DNA of 33,553 nucleotides from Holosporaceae bacterium (GTDB lineage: Bacteria > Pseudomonadota > Alphaproteobacteria > UBA3830): the NCBI GenBank assembly GCA_031283965.1, contig JAITAU010000025.1, forward strand, positions 1-33,553, written 5' to 3'. Position 1 is the stretch's first letter, and each line of letters opens with the position of its first letter. Made by a program: the position numbers and the translations under genes. Under the pieces are notes generated by a model. The model saw only the letters and a program-made list of their open reading frames with translations. It had not been told where the DNA came from and ran no database searches. Positions 29,122 to 33,553 of the stretch are shown piece after piece.

Positions 29122-29352
29122 TTTCAACGTCACGAACCACAACTGGCCATAGGCAAGGTAGCATTCAACGTTTCTGAACGTCAACGTAAAAATAAATTTT
29201 ATTACAACTTTACCTAGAGCATTGTTGCCCAATATCCATTATGATCAGACATGTAATTGGCTCAATTTTTAATAAAAAATATACTACCTCGCCAATTAAT
29301 CGCTTTAGCAATAGGAGGAAACGCTCCTCTGGAGTCTATCTACCGTAGATTG

Positions 29353-30738
29353 CTATTCAGAATCCAGAACGTTGACTTCACGAACTGCTTCGCCGACAGG
29401 CGTTAACTCAATGATGTTCTTTCCATGTGCGTCCCAGACCTTAAATTTGCGGGCGGTCACCAGGACGCGGCCTTCCAGACTACCGATCGCCTCGTTGTAG
29501 CAATTTACGGAGGACCTCATGCTGCGACCGAGGGCGACAAAATGCTCTGACATGGTGGTGATTCGCCGGTACAATTCCTGCCCCAAAGCAGTGACCTGCC
29601 TAGCGTTCTCCGTGAAACTCTCCTGCCGCCATACCATGGCGATGGTGCGAAGGATGGCCAGAAACGTCGTTGGAGTCGAGACCACGACGCCGGCACTCAT
29701 GGCATACTCCAGCAAAGACTGATCCTCCTCCAGAGCCACCGAAAGGAACGCCTCACCCGGCAGAAACATAATAACAAACTCCGGACTTTGTGGAAATTGC
29801 TCCCAATATCTTTTGCCGGAGAGCTCCTGAATGCAAGCGCGAATCTGTTTGACGTGCTCCTGCAGCAGCTTCTTTCTGTTCGGCTCGTCTTTTGACTCGG
29901 TGGCGTCCATGTATGCGGACAGAGGAACCTTGGCATCCACGATGATCCTGCCACCACCTGGCAGATATATCACCATATCCGGACGGGCTCTCGTGTTTCC
30001 CACCTCAGCCGAGACCTGCTCCCGAAAATCACAATGTTTCAGCATGCCAGCCAGCTCCACCACACGTCGTAGCTGCACTTCCCCCCAGTGACCGCGGACA
30101 TGCGGGGCTTTTAGGGCCGCCACCAGCCGATTCGCCTCGGTTCTGAGCAGATTTTGCGAAGAAATCAGGTCGTTGACTTGCTGTTTCAGGCCCTCATATG
30201 CTCCAATCCGTATTTTTTCCATCTCGCTCAGGGTATTTCTCACTTCATCCAGCGTCGTCTTCACAGGAAACACATGTTCTGCCACGGTTTTTGAGTTGAT
30301 AGCCAGCTCGGATTTCGTCTTTTCATGCAGCCGATCGAAGACGACATTTGCCAACTCGACGAAGGACTGATTATTCCTGAGCAGAGCCTCCGAACTTATG
30401 TTTTTGAAGGCGTCCGTCAGTTTTTTCTCGGCATTTTCCAGCAGGCCAAGTTTTTCCGACAGATTTCTGCGCTCCTGCTCCAGATTCGCTGCCAGCAGCG
30501 CCGCCTCTTTCTCCGAGGCGATATACTTATCGGACAGCTCCTGATACCTGGATTCCAGCTCCTGAAACTGATGGCAGCGCTCCGTGAGGGAGGCGTTCTC
30601 CAGCAACGTCCTGTGATGCTGCTCCTCCAACTCCTTCAGGTGGGCATTCCTGGTGGCCATTTCCCGTAGCCGGGTCCGCTGGACAACGACGATGCAGACG
30701 AGGACCGCCGCCAGCAGAGATTGGATAACCGCCGTCAT
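29353..30738 (-). CDS. rmuC: DNA recombination protein RmuC
   Basis: Coiled-coil N-terminus; LKAPHVRGHWGEVQLRRVVELAGML, RPDMVIYLPGGGRIIVDAKVPLSAY, FVIMFLPGEAFLSVAL, VSTPTTFLAILRTIAMVWRQE. Confidence 0.96.
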   Translation of the reverse strand: MTAVIQSLLAAVLVCIVVVQRTRLREMATRNAHLKELEEQHHRTLLENASLTERCHQFQELESRYQELSDKYIASEKEAALLAANLEQERRNLSEKLGLLENAEKKLTDAFKNISSEALLRNNQSFVELANVVFDRLHEKTKSELAINSKTVAEHVFPVKTTLDEVRNTLSEMEKIRIGAYEGLKQQVNDLISSQNLLRTEANRLVAALKAPHVRGHWGEVQLRRVVELAGMLKHCDFREQVSAEVGNTRARPDMVIYLPGGGRIIVDAKVPLSAYMDATESKDEPNRKKLLQEHVKQIRACIQELSGKRYWEQFPQSPEFVIMFLPGEAFLSVALEEDQSLLEYAMSAGVVVSTPTTFLAILRTIAMVWRQESFTENARQVTALGQELYRRITTMSEHFVALGRSMRSSVNCYNEAIGSLEGRVLVTARKFKVWDAHGKNIIELTPVGEAVREVNVLDSE

Positions 30739-32090
30739 CTTACCGCTCCGATGACATTCCGGAGCAAATCTACTGCCTCTCGTAGTCGTCGCTGATCTTC
30801 CCCCTCGGCATATATCCTGACAACCGGCTCCGTTCCGGATGGCCGCAGAATGACGCGTCCGTTGTCCTGCAGCGTTGCTTTCGCCTGTTCCAACGCTGCC
30901 TCCACTTCCGGAAGATGAATTACGGACTTGTTCATCACCAGTATGTTCTCCGATAGACTTGGGTACGGCCGGAAGACATTGCGGAACTCACTGAATTTTT
31001 TCTGTGATCTGACAAAACACTCCATGAGCTTTAATGCTACAAACAAGCCGTCGCCGGTGTGGGCGTGGGATGCGATGATTATATGGCCGGATGGCTCTCC
31101 CCCCAGCGCCGCGTCCAGCCTCCGCATCTCTTCAAACACATGCCGATCCCCAACGGCAGTACGGATCAATTCACGACCGCCAGCTGTCAGATATTGCTCT
31201 AGCGCCAAGTTGGCCATGATGGTTGATACCACCGGCCGTCGTGGGAAATTTCCATCTCGAATCAAGATCGCCAACAGAGTGTCTCCGTCCACAGGATCCC
31301 CATTTTCGTCTGCCAACAGCAGCCGATCGCCGTCTCCGTCGAAGGCAATGCCAACATCTGCCTGATGCTCTATGACAGCCGCCGCTAGAACGTCCGGATT
31401 CGTGGCTCCACAGCCGTCATTTATGTTAGAGCCGTTGGGAGAGTCGTGGATGGAGACGAGATCGAAGTTGAACTCTCGGAATACGCCCGCGGCGGTGGAG
31501 GAAAGGGCACCGTTGGCGGAATCCAGGACTATTTTCACGGCAGCTGCTTCCGATTTATCGAAAACCGACGATGTCATCAGGAGATTGCGGTAGATGGCGA
31601 GGCCGTCGTCCTCTTGTCGTACCAGACCGCAAGCCTCTCCACCGCTGGGTGGCAGAAGGGCGTCGTCCATCATGATTCCCTCCAATTTTGCTTCGGCGTC
31701 GTCGGTCAGTTTCGATCCCTCGCCGTCGAACACCTTGAGGCCATTGTCTCGGAAGGGATTGTGGGATGCGGAAATCATAATGCCGGCGTTTGCGCCGAGT
31801 TTTTTGGTCAGGATTGACGCCGCCGCCGTCGGGACGATTCCCAGCAGCCGAACGTCGACGCCGCAGGAGGCAAAATGAGCCGTCAGCGCCCGCTCCAACA
31901 TGTCACCGGAAATGCGGGAATCCTGTCCGATGATGACTGACGGTCTCACGGCGGCGGTTGTGAGATTTTCCATAGTGGAATCATGGAAAAGCACAGCCAG
32001 AGCGCCGGCTAGCCTCTGGCACACCTCGGGAGTCACAGGATGCTCTCCAGCCACTCCGCGAATTCCGTCGGTTCCGAATAATTTACGCAT
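30735..32090 (-). CDS. glmM: Phosphoglucosamine mutase
   Basis: MRKLFGTDGIRGVAG, ISASHNPFRDNGLKVF, GIAFDGDGDRLLLAD, GGEPSGHIII, LRPSGTEPVVRIYAEG; 4-bp overlap with rmuC. Confidence 0.98.
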   Translation of the reverse strand: MRKLFGTDGIRGVAGEHPVTPEVCQRLAGALAVLFHDSTMENLTTAAVRPSVIIGQDSRISGDMLERALTAHFASCGVDVRLLGIVPTAAASILTKKLGANAGIMISASHNPFRDNGLKVFDGEGSKLTDDAEAKLEGIMMDDALLPPSGGEACGLVRQEDDGLAIYRNLLMTSSVFDKSEAAAVKIVLDSANGALSSTAAGVFREFNFDLVSIHDSPNGSNINDGCGATNPDVLAAAVIEHQADVGIAFDGDGDRLLLADENGDPVDGDTLLAILIRDGNFPRRPVVSTIMANLALEQYLTAGGRELIRTAVGDRHVFEEMRRLDAALGGEPSGHIIIASHAHTGDGLFVALKLMECFVRSQKKFSEFRNVFRPYPSLSENILVMNKSVIHLPEVEAALEQAKATLQDNGRVILRPSGTEPVVRIYAEGEDQRRLREAVDLLRNVIGAVR

Positions 32091-32172
32091 CGGCGATGAT
32101 TCCACAAACCTGCGGCATTATAGCAGCAACAAAGGCCGACGATCCAGTGTTGTAAGCTTGATCCGTCGCCGG

Positions 32173-32197
32173 AAACAACCTATAAGTACGGTTGTTT
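32173..32197. promoter_or_regulatory. 8-bp perfect inverted repeat AAACAACC-N9-GGTTGTTT between glmM and ftsW-like gene
   Basis: Direct reading of divergent intergenic region. Confidence 0.4.
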
Positions 32198-32239
32198 GGG
32201 CGTATGGCAAGGCGATGATTTCTGCCATGCGGATTATGG

Positions 32240-33370
32240 ATGATTAGCTTTTCGAGAACGGACGGTCGCATTTTCGGGCGCTGGTGGTGGACGGTGGACC
32301 GGGTGATGCTTTTTTCCTTCCTAATCATGATGGCCTTCGGCGTCCTCATGGCCATGGCCGCCACCCCAATGGTGGCCAGTCGCATAGGGGTCGAGACCTC
32401 CTACTTCCTGAAGCGCCACCTGCTGTACGTTCTCCCGTCGCTGCTGACGATTTTTTCCGTATCCCTCTTGGACAGAAAAGGCCTTAGACGTTTCTCTCTG
32501 GTTTTGTTCCTCTTTTCCATCTTCCTCACACTGCTGACCCTCTTCCTGGGGGCGGAAATTAAGGGTGCCTGTCGTTGGATACCGATTTTTGGCTTTTCCC
32601 TTCAACCCTCGGAATTCACGAAGCCTGCGCTGGCGGTGATCACGGCCTGGATGTTCTCGGAGCAGCATCGCAATCCTGAATTTCGCGGCAAATTTATGGC
32701 CTCTCTTCTACTGGGAATCTTCATTGTGCTCTTGCTGCTGCAGCCGGACGTGGGGGCGGTTGTCATCACCGCCTTCGTTTGGTTTGGACAGCTGTTTCTG
32801 AACGGTCTCCCGGTGATTTTTGCAGTGGGCGTGGCGGTGGCCATGGCCGGCGGATTTGTGCTGGCCTACATGTTCCTTCCCCACGTCGCCGCCCGTGTCG
32901 ATCGATTTATGAATCCGGAAATCGGCGATCACTACCAGATAGGTCGCTCTCTGGAAGCCTTCGCCAACGGCGGTCTTTTCGGCGTCGGGCCCGGAGAGGG
33001 CGTAATCAAAAAACACGTGCCGGACGCCCACGCGGACTTCGTCTTCGCGGTGCTGGGTGAGGAGTTCGGCTTTTTCGTGTGCCTTCTGGTGGTGGTTTTA
33101 ATCGCATTTTTGGTCATATATGGCATGCTGAAATCTCTGAAGGAGAACGATTTGTTCAGCATCTTGGCCTCCGTTGGGCTTCTGTGCCAATTTGGATTGC
33201 AATCCTTTGTTAACATCGCCTCTGCGCTGCAAATCATCCCCACGAAGGGAATGACTCTGCCATTTATCAGTTACGGCGGCTCCTCCATGATGGCCACCAG
33301 CATCGCCGTCGGCATGATTCTGGCCCTGGGCAGGAGGAGGACTTACCCGTGGCGGGAGATCGTCTACTGA
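32240..33370 (+). CDS. ftsW: FtsW/RodA/SpoVE-family cell-division (SEDS) protein, FtsW-like
   Basis: FLKRHLLYVLPSL, GACRWIPIFGFSLQPSEFTKPALAVITAWM, QPDVGAVVITAF, DAHADFVFAVLGEEFGFF, GMTLPFISYGGSSMMATSIAVGMIL. Confidence 0.95.
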   Translation: MISFSRTDGRIFGRWWWTVDRVMLFSFLIMMAFGVLMAMAATPMVASRIGVETSYFLKRHLLYVLPSLLTIFSVSLLDRKGLRRFSLVLFLFSIFLTLLTLFLGAEIKGACRWIPIFGFSLQPSEFTKPALAVITAWMFSEQHRNPEFRGKFMASLLLGIFIVLLLLQPDVGAVVITAFVWFGQLFLNGLPVIFAVGVAVAMAGGFVLAYMFLPHVAARVDRFMNPEIGDHYQIGRSLEAFANGGLFGVGPGEGVIKKHVPDAHADFVFAVLGEEFGFFVCLLVVVLIAFLVIYGMLKSLKENDLFSILASVGLLCQFGLQSFVNIASALQIIPTKGMTLPFISYGGSSMMATSIAVGMILALGRRRTYPWREIVY

Positions 33371-33553
33371 AAACGTCTTCGTCTCCTAGGGGTCCCGCAG
33401 AAAGTTAGCTGGGATTCACCAAAAATTCATCATTTGGGCGTATGATTTTCTTATATTGAGGATTTTGGGTTGCGGTATGTGGAATAAAATATGTCGGATT
33501 TTTTTCTCGAAAATGCATTATCCCTTGAAATATCAGAGTGTCGGGGGGGGGGG

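Overview
The window looks like an alphaproteobacterial chromosome segment, probably from a host-associated or intracellular lineage; this lineage call is inference from gene content only. It carries 4 tRNA genes (Ser-UGA, Met-CAU, Pro-UGG, Pro-CGG). The housekeeping genes are recG, lgt, pal, sodB, accA, a Grx4-like glutaredoxin, rmuC, glmM and an ftsW-type gene. There are two MHS/ProP-like MFS transporters, an RND efflux pair, a CDF transporter, an MBOAT + SGNH-like O-acetylation pair, a YbjN-like protein, an MBL-fold hydrolase and a PHA synthase. I also found a 58-aa Flp-type pilin ORF that is absent from the supplied ORF track, and a TadE-like protein. The most novel part is about 17.8-23.75 kb. 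There, four consecutive same-strand genes each begin with a MK(K)K signal peptide. They encode a Cys-containing outer-membrane-like protein interrupted by G8 and G10 tracts (candidate phase-variable locus), two diverged Cys-containing secreted paralogs I do not recognise, and a 693-aa Asn-rich secreted protein. A second region of interest is the ~750-bp non-coding interval between two oppositely oriented tRNA-Pro genes (10.15-10.9 kb). It contains two near-identical GTTAACtwTCTGTTAG motifs that match a CtrA-type TTAA-N7-TTAR pattern, a weaker third site, and a duplicated ~25-bp motif; it may be an origin-like or regulatory region. No CRISPR array, rRNA or transposase was seen.
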